64,000 bases of DNA from Synechococcus sp. AG-679-C18 (GTDB taxonomy: Bacteria > Cyanobacteriota > Cyanobacteriia > PCC-6307 > Cyanobiaceae). A program made the position numbers and the translations under genes. Below are positions 18,246 to 27,318 of the stretch, piece by piece (positions within the stretch are counted from its first letter, which is position 1; each line of letters starts with the position of its first letter). The DNA lies in assembly GCA_003210755.1 (NCBI GenBank), contig QCUL01000001.1, positions 62,001 to 126,000 of the forward strand, given 5' to 3'. The notes beneath the pieces were generated by a model that made no database searches, had not been told where the DNA came from, and was given only the letters and a program-made list of their open reading frames with translations.

Positions 18246-19259
18246 ATGGGTGAGCAGACATTTGAAATTCCAGCCTTTCAACCGCAGCACGGGGGCAGCA
18301 TCAACCTGAAGCTGGCGTACCGGGTGTATGGCGAACTCAGTTCGAGAAAAGACAATCTGATCGTTGTCCCCACCCACTACGGGGGCCGTTCGGACGACGT
18401 AGCGTTCCTCATTGGCGAGGAGATGGCTCTGGATCCTCGGAAATACTGCATCGTCGTCCCCAATCTGTTTGGGAATGGCGTGTCCTCATCGCCGAGTAAT
18501 ACGCCCGCCCCCTTTGCTGCCAATACTTTCCCAACGCTCACCTACTACGACAATGTCGTCTGCCAACGTCTGTTGATCGAGACCCTTTTCGCAGTGAAGC
18601 AGGTCTGTCTCGTCGTGGGCTTTTCCATGGGTGCGATGCAGGCCTACGAGTGGGCGACGCAGGTCCCCAACATGGTTCAGCGCTTTGCGGCAATCTGCGG
18701 TAGCGCTCGTACCTATGAGCACAACCAGTTGTTTCTCGATTCCGTTTGTGCTGCGCTGACTGCCGACAGCGCTTATCGAGATGGAGAGTACACGTCTCCT
18801 CCCACGAGAGGACTTGAAGCATTCAGCGTCGCCTATGCCGCCTGGTTTGCGTCTCAGCAGTTTTACAGCCAGCAGATCTACCGGTCTGTTGGGTTTAAGC
18901 AGATGCAAGACGTTGTCGAGCTTGCGAAATCGGTATTTATGACCCAAGACGCAAATGACCTTCTCGCCATGGCGGCAACATGGCGCGCTGGCAACCCCAG
19001 CGCCAATCCCGTCTATAACGGCGACTTCGAGAAGGCGCTTCGCTCAGTTACCGCACGCGGACTCGTGATGCCGTGTGTGAGCGATCTCTACTTTCGAGTC
19101 TGCGACAACCAGCGTGAAGTGGCTTTGCTTAGTAATGCTGAGCTGGCGCCAATCCAGTCAGATTTTGGCCACTTGGCCGGGGCGGGGCTCGACCCCTCAG
19201 CGATCACGTTCATCAATGACAAGCTCTCCAGTCTGCTGGCGGATCGCACACGGCTCTGA
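18246..19259 (+). CDS. MetX-like alpha/beta hydrolase
   Basis: A 337-residue protein of the homoserine O-acetyltransferase-like alpha/beta hydrolase group. It has THYGGRSDD near 43-51, NLFGNGVSSSPSN, the nucleophile elbow VGFSMGAMQAYEWA (Ser about 127), and a C-terminal DFGHLAG histidine. Many such proteins are not true MetX enzymes, and no methionine genes are near, so I assign hydrolase or acyltransferase only. An upstream TTG (18234) would add four residues; ATG 18246 is preferred. It follows the haloperoxidase in the same orientation but after a terminator. Confidence 0.8.
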   Translation: MGEQTFEIPAFQPQHGGSINLKLAYRVYGELSSRKDNLIVVPTHYGGRSDDVAFLIGEEMALDPRKYCIVVPNLFGNGVSSSPSNTPAPFAANTFPTLTYYDNVVCQRLLIETLFAVKQVCLVVGFSMGAMQAYEWATQVPNMVQRFAAICGSARTYEHNQLFLDSVCAALTADSAYRDGEYTSPPTRGLEAFSVAYAAWFASQQFYSQQIYRSVGFKQMQDVVELAKSVFMTQDANDLLAMAATWRAGNPSANPVYNGDFEKALRSVTARGLVMPCVSDLYFRVCDNQREVALLSNAELAPIQSDFGHLAGAGLDPSAITFINDKLSSLLADRTRL

Positions 19260-20103
19260 GCGTCGATCCATTGTTCAAGTCATAGGTTCTCCTGATATTG
19301 GAAATATTGATTCACTCGTTGCTATGGACGGTCCGATGATTTCCAGCGATGAAGTAAAGCACTCATAGCTTGCTAAAGAGCAGAGTCATTAAGGCGTCAC
19401 TAAGGCCGAATAACTATTTTCTTGGAGCTTGATTGAGCGCTCAGCTCGTGGCTGATGCAATAACAGCCAATATTTTCTTGAAACCAGAAAAAGCTTGTCG
19501 AACAGTGGCATAAGCAAAAGATTAACTAATCAATTCCCCTGAAAGCAAGCGCCAGATCGTCTTGATGCACAATTAAAGCAGCCTGAGCGGAACTTTTTGA
19601 TTGCGGAGTAACAGACATGAAAGAAGCATTTTTCTTACGTAGAGAGGATAAGAAAGTTTGGGAGTGAGGGATGCCATCACCCTCTCGGCTTAAGTAAATG
19701 ATTTTTGCAAGTTGTACCATCCAATAAGCATAATGCTTGTTTAGCTTTGCCGAATAGACCTGGAAAGCCGTTGAAGATTTTATTTTCGTCGATACACAAT
19801 TTTTACGCCATAGCTAGTCTAATTGACTGAATATCATCATAATTCACGACGTGATCGAGTTGTGATACGACAGCGAAAGATTCTCTCTATCCATCCTTTT
19901 AGGGTTTACATAAACCGACATTTTTCGCACTAAATCCACAATATGTAATGTACTTATGCTTTTTCAGTTCACTCGCTTTAAGCAAGATAACGACTTTTAA
20001 GTCCTTATTCGCCGCATCAGTTGGCCACCCAGAAACATGGACAAGGATCAAACAGATTCGTCACCCATTCGATAGTGACCACTAACGATGGCTGATAGTA
20101 ACG
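19260..20103 (+). other. AT-rich gap with a lipase remnant
   Basis: 844 bases visibly richer in A and T than the flanks. The only coding signal is a reverse-strand remnant of a class 3 lipase (19526 to about 19800, listed separately). I see no intact gene, terminator or RNA here. Confidence 0.5.
19526..19800 (-). pseudogene. Remnant of a class 3 lipase N-terminus
   Basis: The reverse frame reads through HYAYWMVQLAKIIYLSREG and ends ALIVHQDDLALAFRGID before a TAG. This is the usual N-terminal region of Lipase_3 (PF01764-type) proteins, where AFRGT precedes the catalytic domain. The catalytic GHSLGG part is absent downstream in any frame I tried. The frame stays open about 30 codons upstream of the only ATG (19720), without a start codon. 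It is interpreted as a decayed gene truncated at its 3' side. Confidence 0.6.
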
Positions 20104-20844
20104 TTAGACTCCACCACACGAGTGCTGGGTTGCTGTCATGATCCATGATCTTTGATTTCGCAGATTTGTTGCTGAGTAGATCTTGCCACGATCATCACCA
20201 GGCGGGCAATTTTGGGGAATAGATACCAGGCAGAAAATGACTTGATCGCCAATTCGTGATGCTGCCACATCGGCATTAAATTCATATGAGATTTGGAAGC
20301 CTCCATTGTCATATTGAATGGTTGTTCCTTCGTCTTCCCTAAAGTCCTTTGGTGGAATGACCATCTGTCGGTCACGAACCCGTGTACCAATGTCTTTGAT
20401 CTTGGTTCGAGAGCACGTCCCGACTCTCTCAGGTACGCCACTCACCATAGGTATCTTCCGGTTTTCGATAAGGGAGAGCCTGTATGCACCGATCCATGGT
20501 GGCCTAGAAACGTTTGCTCCAAACTCATTGAGTCCGTCAATAATTTGAGCCTGAGTATCAAGGATGCAGAGCTTATTACTCCCGCAAGCATGGCGAGTAC
20601 GCAAGGACGACAAAAGAAAGTCTTGCGCGATGGATCGGCTTTCTCCCTTGATTTGGCTATAACCGAGGGAGGCTATTTGATCAAGCTCAGACAACTTGCG
20701 GTCACTGCAAATTGTGATTTCATCTTGATAACGTGCTCGATTACAATCAAAGCTTGAGCGAAAGCTCTTAGCGCTAGCCTCCGATGCGCCAAAAAGTGCT
20801 ATTAGGCCCAGCAAGAAATTCGTCCAAAGAGCGCTTTGAATCAT
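20104..20844 (-). CDS. LprI-like secreted protein, copy B
   Basis: A 246-residue near-copy of the protein at 14799-15539: same length, same signal peptide, same cysteines, and most residues identical (differences include FRSSF for FTPSF and GFQISY for GVQVSY). Both copies are intact, so both may be functional. The N-terminal half fits the LprI/DUF1311 pattern, with conserved FDCNRARYQDEITIC and RHACGSNKLC; the C-terminal half is unassigned. Directly upstream, the duplicated DNA abuts a truncated NADAR gene, which marks this copy as the probable newcomer. Confidence 0.65.
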   Translation of the reverse strand: MIQSALWTNFLLGLIALFGASEASAKSFRSSFDCNRARYQDEITICSDRKLSELDQIASLGYSQIKGESRSIAQDFLLSSLRTRHACGSNKLCILDTQAQIIDGLNEFGANVSRPPWIGAYRLSLIENRKIPMVSGVPERVGTCSRTKIKDIGTRVRDRQMVIPPKDFREDEGTTIQYDNGGFQISYEFNADVAASRIGDQVIFCLVSIPQNCPPGDDRGKIYSATNLRNQRSWIMTATQHSCGGV

Positions 20845-20935
20845 GGAATTTCAGACAAGTTGATTGTCATTATTAATTAATAAGGCTATATGACGTTTGT
20901 CAAGTAACGATTGATCTCAGGCTTCTGGCCTCAGC
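20104..20935 (-). repeat. Dispersed duplication, unit B
   Basis: Counterpart of 14799-15630. Similarity covers the gene and about 90 bases upstream (shared GTTGATTGT, AATAAGGCT, AACGATTGAT and GGCTTCTGGCC blocks), then stops about 30 bases before the recognisable NADAR fragment. Scattered substitutions and small indels in the non-coding part show the duplication is not very recent. Confidence 0.8.
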
Positions 20936-20965
20936 GCCGTTGTCACCCAGGCTCAGCTCAACCGT

Positions 20966-21205
20966 AGCCATAAGCTTCCAATTAGAAATGACTGGACACA
21001 GGCAAAAGAAAATATTATGGATGAGGCAGTATTAAAGAAGTTCCAAACCCACCAAGAGTTAGTCTCGATGCTGGTTTCAACTGGCGCCGAAGATATCCTT
21101 GAAAATGCTCCTGGAGACTATTACTGGGGCTACGGCAAAGATAGATCTGGGCAAAATAAACTGGGTGAAATACTTGTGAAAGTACGAAGCAAAATTGAAA
21201 TGTAA
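20966..21205 (+). pseudogene. C-terminal fragment of a NADAR (YbiA/DUF1768) protein
   Basis: From about 20966 the plus frame reads SHKLPIRNDWTQAKENIMDEA and continues through LLVSTG-like, DYYWGYGKDRSGQNKLGEIL and VRSKIEM to a stop at 21205. This is the C-terminal half of NADAR domains, N-glycosidases acting on riboflavin intermediates or ADP-ribose. The N-terminal half is missing: upstream is duplicated LprI-unit DNA. An ATG at 21017 could start a 62-residue peptide, but it would lack half the fold. It is interpreted as a gene cut by the arrival of unit B. Confidence 0.75.
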
Positions 21206-21323
21206 AGACGCCAAGGAACTGACTCGCTATGGTATGCCTGTTTACAGCATTAAATGCGCAAAGTCTCAAGCCGAAGCCATATCGCCTTGAGCAAGGTTGA
21301 AAGGAAAGAAGCTCTAGTGAGAG

Positions 21324-22520
21324 ATGACATCAATTCTGCGTCAGCACAACATTATGACTCCATCATCAGCCAATACTGCGCCGTTGGATATAGCAATTAT
21401 TGGCGCTGGCCCCGGCGGGCTCAGTGCAGCTCACGCCTTGGCAAACCGAGGGTTTTCTGTCGGTATTTTTGACCGAGCCCAGGTTCTACGCCCGATTGGA
21501 GCAGCTCTTGGGCTAGCAGACCAGGGATATGCTGCTCTCAATGCAATTAGCCCTGAACTTTGTACGCAAGTTCATTCCAAAGCCATCAATCCCAAACAAC
21601 AACTGCTAATGCGCCCAAATGGTGAGGTTTTATTTGCAGATGAATCGCCAATGGCAGGCACAAGTTTCACCTGGCTGGGTTGGTTTACTTTGCAATCTTG
21701 TCTGTACAAAGCTCTTCCTAACCCGGTTCAGTTAAACCTTAATCACACCCTTACTGAATTCATTTCTGATCAGCTTGATACACCGATTTGCCTCAAGTTT
21801 CTGAATCAAGCCAACCAATTTGCTCGAATTGTAGTTGGAGCCGATGGCTATCGCTCAGTGGTCAGGAACAAAACAGTTGGAGATGGTCCACCTCTGTACA
21901 CAGGCACGATGACGTGGCGAGGCACTGTGCCCCGAAACAATCTGGTTCCTCTTGAAGAACCTTTTATCGGAGGAGCTGGTTTTCAACTGGTTGTAGGAGA
22001 GCAAAAGAATTTTTGGATGATGGATGCTGGTGCCGATCGAATCGCCTGGGGTGGCACAGCACCTCAAGGCAGCTCAGAAAAAAGTAAATCTACCTTAGAT
22101 ACTGCACTTCGTGTCTTTGAGAATTGGCCTTCGATTGTGCAAACGATGATTCGTGCAACAGATCCTTTGAGCATCATTGAGACAGGTGTATATGATCGAA
22201 AGCCTGTATCTCAATGGGGAGATGGACAACGAATAACCCTCTTAGGTGATGCTGCCCATCCGATTCGGCCGTCCTTAGGTCTAGGAACTACTCTCGCTTT
22301 ACAAGATGCAGTGACGCTTGCCGAAATGCTTGATGCCGTCACACTTACAGACATCACATCTGTATCTGCTGCTCTCACGCGGTACGAACAAACAAGGATT
22401 GAGATCACAACACCCTTACAAAAAAAAGCTTCTGAACAAGGTTTAGCGTCCCATGCTGACGATCAAGCTGATCGGCTCAAAATAGGTTTTGAGGCAGCTT
22501 TAGCGAGTCGGAAAAAATAA
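21324..22520 (+). CDS. FAD-dependent monooxygenase
   Basis: A 398-residue group A flavoprotein hydroxylase. It has the dinucleotide motif GAGPGG (27-32) with the acidic FDR at the end of strand 2, the middle DG motif VVGADGYRSVVR, and the C-terminal flavin motif LLGDAAHPIRPSLGLG. This is the architecture of salicylate or zeaxanthin-type hydroxylases. The substrate is unknown. Start 21324 has a weak GTGAGAG ribosome site; ATG 21354 is an alternative. It is a lone gene, with lower GC than core neighbours. Confidence 0.88.
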   Translation: MTSILRQHNIMTPSSANTAPLDIAIIGAGPGGLSAAHALANRGFSVGIFDRAQVLRPIGAALGLADQGYAALNAISPELCTQVHSKAINPKQQLLMRPNGEVLFADESPMAGTSFTWLGWFTLQSCLYKALPNPVQLNLNHTLTEFISDQLDTPICLKFLNQANQFARIVVGADGYRSVVRNKTVGDGPPLYTGTMTWRGTVPRNNLVPLEEPFIGGAGFQLVVGEQKNFWMMDAGADRIAWGGTAPQGSSEKSKSTLDTALRVFENWPSIVQTMIRATDPLSIIETGVYDRKPVSQWGDGQRITLLGDAAHPIRPSLGLGTTLALQDAVTLAEMLDAVTLTDITSVSAALTRYEQTRIEITTPLQKKASEQGLASHADDQADRLKIGFEAALASRKK

Positions 22521-22853
22521 CATTAGCTCTTGCTATGAGCAACCCAAAGTAGCACTCAGCAATCGCTAACCCTATTACAAAGCTGAGGTTACATTGCAAT
22601 GAACAGACATGAATATTGGGGACAAGCCGTATGAAGCAAATAGGCCCTTTAGCATCGTTCAATGTACTATACATATTATAATTGATGCAAGAATAAATCG
22701 CAGAAAAGGTACAAGTTTTCAGACAGATTAAGCAAAGAATTAAATTCCAAAGGCTTATTGATTATAGCCTAATCATTGAACATTACTGAGCCCTTGAGCC
22801 TATTGACCTTGAGGTATAAGTACTAACAGCCTTAAGTGCGCAAATAGAAACTA
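22521..22853 (+). other. Gap of 333 bases, nothing recognised
   Basis: AT-rich sequence between two convergent genes (monooxygenase and lipoprotein). No gene, convincing terminator or repeat was found. Confidence 0.5.
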
Positions 22854-23378
22854 TTAAGCTCCGGCAAGTTTTTTCAGAGGTGCGATCAAAGATTGAAGCG
22901 CTTCACTTGCAGAGTCTGGATTGAGATTATCCATGTTGAATGTAGACATTGCCGTGGTAGCAGCATTGTTGATTCCTTCCCAGCTATCTCCTGATAGTTT
23001 CTGAATCACAGGCGACGCCTTCTCCCAGACAGGGGCGAATCCCTTCATCGCTGTAGCTGCAGCTGCCATATCTCCAGACTGAACATCAGACTCGCTTTGT
23101 TCAAGAAGATTGAGCACTGGCTTCAGCGCTCCTTGCAAAGCTGCCTGTCCGCCTGCTGCAACCTGATCTTTCGCGGAATTGGCTGCACCAGCCGCTGCTC
23201 CAACTGCTGTTTCACCAGCACCGGCGACTTGTTTCATAGCTGAACCACTGGCTTCGGTGGTTTTCTCAATCGCAGATTGACCTTCACTGGATACCTCATC
23301 CTTAGACCCGCTGCAACCAGTAATTAATAAACAGCCGATTGCTGTTGTCGCAACTGCAGCCCGTATTATTTGATTCAT
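22854..23378 (-). CDS. Alanine-rich lipoprotein of unknown function
   Basis: A 174-residue predicted lipoprotein. The N-terminus MNQIIRAA and hydrophobic stretch end in the lipobox LITGC (Cys 22). A long low-complexity region rich in Ala, Gly, Glu and Lys follows, probably helical (residues 25-90), then a conserved-looking globular tail (FAPVWEKASPVIQKLSG). It is likely anchored to the inner or outer membrane facing the periplasm. ATG 23378 is preferred over upstream TTG codons. No function can be given. Confidence 0.7.
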   Translation of the reverse strand: MNQIIRAAVATTAIGCLLITGCSGSKDEVSSEGQSAIEKTTEASGSAMKQVAGAGETAVGAAAGAANSAKDQVAAGGQAALQGALKPVLNLLEQSESDVQSGDMAAAATAMKGFAPVWEKASPVIQKLSGDSWEGINNAATTAMSTFNMDNLNPDSASEALQSLIAPLKKLAGA

Positions 23379-24041
23379 AATTAGCAACAATGTATCACTG
23401 CATTCAGCCTAGCAGAAAAAAATTTTTGCACTTACTTGTTACCTGGCTTGGCACTTTTTGCGCGCAAGCTGGTATTTCGCTTAACCCGAGGAATGGGCAG
23501 GTGGTATTTAATATGGTTTTCGATTCCTTTTAAGGCGAATAGGCCTCAAGCCAAATCCCGCCTAACTCGTTAACATTTTACAGGCAACTCCAGCGATAGC
23601 TATCAAGTATTTTTGCAAATATCAAATCCACAATAATTGGCGCATGTGTTAGAGCAGTTGGCCTACTTTTCTACAGCAAAGTTCACCTTAGCAGCTGCGA
23701 TAAAATCTCAATGCTTTACCGAACAATTGCAAATGGATCATTTGCAAATCCGACGTCCAATCCTGAGCCCCCTAAGACACGACAAAGCCCGGGCTTAGAA
23801 CCTCAAATGCACACCTGGGTCGAAAAGTACACGTTCATCATGAGTGCCATGATCACAAATCACCGTATATTAATGCTTGCAAGGAGATTCTGGCGATCAA
23901 GGTTAGTAAAACTTGCTCAACAAGATTGTAAGACCAGACTTTGATTCACTGCCGATTTTTAGTTTCGCAACAAATGAGATCGCTTCAAATAGCGGTAACG
24001 TGAGGTGTTAGACCCCATAGATAAACGGAAATCACATTGAG
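23379..24041 (+). other. Gap of 663 bases with a short palindrome
   Basis: No gene is supported; the 77-codon frame at 23711-23944 has no protein-like pattern. It contains a compact palindrome at 23728-23746, TGCAAATG-GAT-CATTTGCA, that could be a repressor site or a chance hairpin. The left end must hold the promoter of the lipoprotein gene. Confidence 0.45.
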
Positions 24042-24599
24042 ATGAACATTCGCGAAAGATTAAAGGCAGGCTGTTCTACGTCGACAGACGCCTTTGAATT
24101 GTTTGACTTCCTTGAACCCGTCAATGTTGATTTCATGATTGGCAATTGGAAGGGCGAAAGCTTTCATACCAACCATCCCATGGACGGCCTTCTCGAGGCC
24201 TATCACTGGTATGGAAAACGCTTTGAAAACCCCGAAGATGTTCATCCGTTGGTGTTTTCAACACTTCGCGGCGGTGTTACCACTGTCAATCCCGCCCTCA
24301 TGGGGTCGGCGTTGAATGTTCCCATGCCAAAGTCAGCAATAGTGGGACGTATCTTCCAAACGCTGCTGCCTTTGCTCACAACCTCTCGGTCCACAGCTCG
24401 GCTGCGCATGACCACTTATCGGGGCAAGTCGAGCGCAACCATGATTTACGACCAGCTACCGATTAACGACGTATTTCGCAAAATTAATAAGGATGCCGTG
24501 TTTGGTGTGATGGATTTAAAGGGAATGCCGATGCCGTTCTTTTTTATCCTTCACCGTGAACATAGGAGCGAAGAATTGCTTGAAGGTGGTCGGTCTTGA
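24042..24599 (+). CDS. GXWXG/DUF4334 protein
   Basis: A 185-residue protein with the GXWXG domain (GNWKGES, residues 34-40) followed by a DUF4334-type C-terminal half (ARLRMTTYRGKSSATMIYD, then DLKGMPMPFFFIL). The two domains normally occur together in this order. Function is not established; a small-ligand-binding beta barrel is the usual guess. No partner genes are adjacent: the SGNH hydrolase lies 260 bases downstream. Confidence 0.85.
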   Translation: MNIRERLKAGCSTSTDAFELFDFLEPVNVDFMIGNWKGESFHTNHPMDGLLEAYHWYGKRFENPEDVHPLVFSTLRGGVTTVNPALMGSALNVPMPKSAIVGRIFQTLLPLLTTSRSTARLRMTTYRGKSSATMIYDQLPINDVFRKINKDAVFGVMDLKGMPMPFFFILHREHRSEELLEGGRS

Positions 24600-24859
24600 T
24601 AGTCCATTGTCTTAACTCAAGGGTTTGACATCTTTCTGAAAGCTAATGTAATTTGAATCAATCAACAGACAGGATAAAGTTCACTTCCTCGCCATAAACC
24701 TTGGCTACTATTTGAGCATGTCTTGCTGAAGCCATGCACTAAGAGTGATCGACCAGGTGCCAGGCCACGCAGAACTACATAGTTCACTGATGCGGGGCAC
24801 ATGCGGCATCGTAATCAGAACCACCTAAGACAAGTCAGAAGGAAACCATTATCAAAATC

Positions 24860-25501
24860 ATGGATCAAATCTTGATATATTCCGACAGCCTGACCTGGGG
24901 AATTATCCCAGGTTCCAGAGAACGTTTGTCATTTGAAAAGCGATGGCCTGGTGTTTTTGAAAATTCACTGATTAAGGCCGGTAGAAATGTCAGAGTGATA
25001 GAAAATTGTCTCAATGGTCGTAGAACGGTATGGAGTGAACCCTTCAGGGAAGGTCGAGATGGTTCGCAAGGACTTGCTCAAGTCATTGAAATGATGTCAC
25101 CACTGAAGCTGGTTATTCTGATGCTAGGTATCAATGATTTTCAATGTACACACGATAATAATGCTTCATTATCTGCACAAGGAACAGCCAAACTCATTCA
25201 AATAGTCCGGCAAGCACCTATTGAGCCTGGCATGCCCGTGCCGGACATCATGGTTATCGCTCCACCACCGATCATTCAACCTAAAGGAGTGATTGCCAGC
25301 AAATTTAAAGGGGCTGAAAAACGATGTGTAGGGCTAGCAAATGAACTTAAAAAAGTGGCGAATGACCACGCAACGCATTATTTAAATGCAGGAAGTATTA
25401 CCAAAACTAGCGCCATAGATGGTATCCATTTAGATGAACATCAACATCAATTGTTGGGCAAAGCCATAGCTCATGAAGTGTCTGAAAGCTTAACCTTTTA
25501 G
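24860..25501 (+). CDS. SGNH/GDSL-family hydrolase
   Basis: A 213-residue esterase-type enzyme. Block I is YSDSLTWG (nucleophile Ser 10; the usual Gly of GDSL is Ser here). Block II is likely NGRRT, block III GINDFQ, and block V DGIHLDEHQH, with the catalytic Asp-His pair. It resembles small arylesterase-like SGNH hydrolases. No signal peptide, so probably cytoplasmic. The substrate is unknown. Start ATG 24860 follows an AT-rich leader. Confidence 0.87.
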   Translation: MDQILIYSDSLTWGIIPGSRERLSFEKRWPGVFENSLIKAGRNVRVIENCLNGRRTVWSEPFREGRDGSQGLAQVIEMMSPLKLVILMLGINDFQCTHDNNASLSAQGTAKLIQIVRQAPIEPGMPVPDIMVIAPPPIIQPKGVIASKFKGAEKRCVGLANELKKVANDHATHYLNAGSITKTSAIDGIHLDEHQHQLLGKAIAHEVSESLTF

Positions 25502-25584
25502 GACGTGGCTCATGCTTAAAACCCGCTTCGCCGCAAGCCAATCATTCTCGGCCAGATTAAGTTCACTTACATGTAGTTCCCCGA

Positions 25585-25885
25585 ATGCCTAACACAATCA
25601 TCGATCGCTTTTTTGATTACGTCGTCAATGACGATAGTGACGGCGCGTTCAAATTGACGGAAATTTCATGGGCATGATGGTGCTCGAAAATTTATTAACA
25701 CGCTCCGCGAGTTGTTTGATACGGAAGCATTTGAAGTTCCCTCAACGCTCGGAAAGGTAGAGCAAACGGGTCGGCTATTCCAATCCGAATGGGCTCTGTA
25801 TTTCATTCTCATCGATGAATAAATATCTCTCTATCGAATATTTGAGGACATCACCGCCTTGGCAGCCGCTTACATCAAACATTGA
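25585..25885 (+). pseudogene. Decayed NTF2/SnoaL-like protein gene
   Basis: ATG 25585 opens a frame (MPNTIIDRFFDYVVNDDSD) that stops at 25677. From 25667 a second frame continues protein-like sequence (HGHDGARKFINTLRELFDTE, then EWALYFILIDE) to TAA at 25820. The same frame resumes as ISLYRIFEDITALAAAYIK to TGA at 25885. The order resembles an NTF2-like alpha+beta barrel ending in a YRIFED strand. One frameshift and one in-frame stop make it a pseudogene. The family call is moderate. Confidence 0.5.
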
Positions 25886-26083
25886 GACTGGTCGTTAAGC
25901 GAGTCCAAAAACTTCAGTCCGGCAGACTGCTCTCATTCAAGGGAGCTTGAGGTCGTTTCGGAGAAACAAGGAGGAAGCCATGCAGGCTCTAAGGATTGAG
26001 AACCGATCATCAGCTTCCTGGGTCTCTGTTTGCAAGCCAAAGGATTTAAGGCCAAGAACAACCCTTCTGCGAAGAGCGCATCC

Positions 26084-26980
26084 ATGACAAGTTCTGGATC
26101 AGAACCAGCCTCCGGCGAACAAACAGAAAAACCATTGGATCCAGTGGTCTTGGAGCGATGTCGGGATCTGGTGGGCTTGCTCTTCCCATGGGACATGAAC
26201 CGGGCACTGGAACTGGCCTTGCTCAAAACCTTTTGCCTGCCTTCGATCTCAGGATTACTTCACCAGACCGGTGAGTTCGAACAACGCCCACGCAAGCGCT
26301 ATGACGATACGGCGTTGATCGTGGCAGAACTGGTCAGGCTGGGCCCTGATACCCCTGGAGGCCGAGCCGTCATTCAACGCCTCAATCGGATTCACTCCAC
26401 CTACGCCATTCGCCAAGAGGATTACGCCTACGTTCTTTCCGGTTTCGTGGCCGAACCCATTTGCTGGATCGAGAGTTACGGATGGAGAGCTCTCAAACCC
26501 TGTGAACAAGAGGCTTTATTCCTATTCTGGGATCACGTAGGCAGCCTGATGAATCTTGAGCAACGGCCTCGCTGTTTGCGGGAACTGATGGAGCTCAATC
26601 AGCGCGCCAATCTCGAACTGTTTGCCTGCGCCAAAAGCAACCAGCACATTGCTGACGCCACTGTGGCCATGTTGCTGGCCCCTTGGCCCGCTCCATTGCA
26701 CCGATGGCTCCGATCCATCATGAGCAGTTTGTTGGAACCAGAAACGCTCAACAGTCTGAACTGGCCTACCGCTCCGGCCTGGCAGAGTTAGATCGTCCGC
26801 TCTGCGCTCCACTGTCGAAGTTTCATTCTGTCCATAGTCCGGCGTTTCTGGACTCCCAGGCGAAGACGTTTTTTCTCCGAGCAACCAACGACCAGCTACG
26901 GCAATCATTTCACTCTGGAACAGATTGGTCCTCCATCACTCTTGCAACGGCTGAACAGCTCAAGCCATCGTGATGACTGA
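26084..26980 (+). pseudogene. MpaB-family oxygenase gene interrupted by an in-frame TAG
   Basis: The frame from ATG 26084 (TTG 26030 possible) gives the oxygenase MpaB/rubber-oxygenase pattern (DUF2236-like): LFPWDMNRALELALLKTF, then RYDDTALIVAEL, RLNRIHSTYAI, FVAEPICWIESYGWRAL. It stops at TAG 26789-26791 after WPTAPAWQS. The same frame then continues for 62 codons, with family-like RRFWTPRRRRFF and YGNHFTLEQIGPPSLL, to TGA at 26980. A single nonsense change is the simplest reading. The truncated product lacks only the C-terminal tail and could still fold. Confidence 0.7.
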
Positions 26981-27318
26981 GACCAATAGACAACACCGCT
27001 GATCCGTTTGTCTTGCAGCAAATGCAATTGCGACAACACAATTGCGACACAGAGGCCTTTCGGGAGGGAGACATCTGGATAGACCCTTGAACATGCGGAG
27101 GGAATAGCAGGTTGCCATCCTGCTGCTATTCCCTTGTGCTGATAGGCATTGTGCCTACAAAGCGAGGATAGGGGGCGCAGGGGATGCCGGGCCACAAGAG
27201 GCAACAAGCAAGCACGTCAATCAACGCGCGCTGATCGCAACTGGCGAATCAACAACATGATCGCGTCGATTGAGTCCAACAGATCAGACGATCACCTTTC
27301 ATCTTCAACAAGCAGCCC
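26981..27318 (+). other. Gap of 338 bases with two hairpins
   Basis: Holds an 11-bp inverted repeat at 27100-27133 (listed separately) and a small hairpin TAGGCA-TTG-TGCCTA just after it. No coding sequence was found. Confidence 0.5.
27100..27133. repeat. 11-bp inverted repeat
   Basis: GGGAATAGCAG (27100-27110) is mirrored by CTGCTATTCCC (27123-27133). An alternative inner pairing AGCAGG/CCTGCT is also possible. There is no T-run, so terminator activity is uncertain. Confidence 0.6.

Noticed and set aside
23711-23944. 77-codon frame with ATG
   Set aside because: The translation lacks hydrophobic periodicity or any recognisable motif, and no ribosome site precedes it. It is probably a chance frame in a gap.
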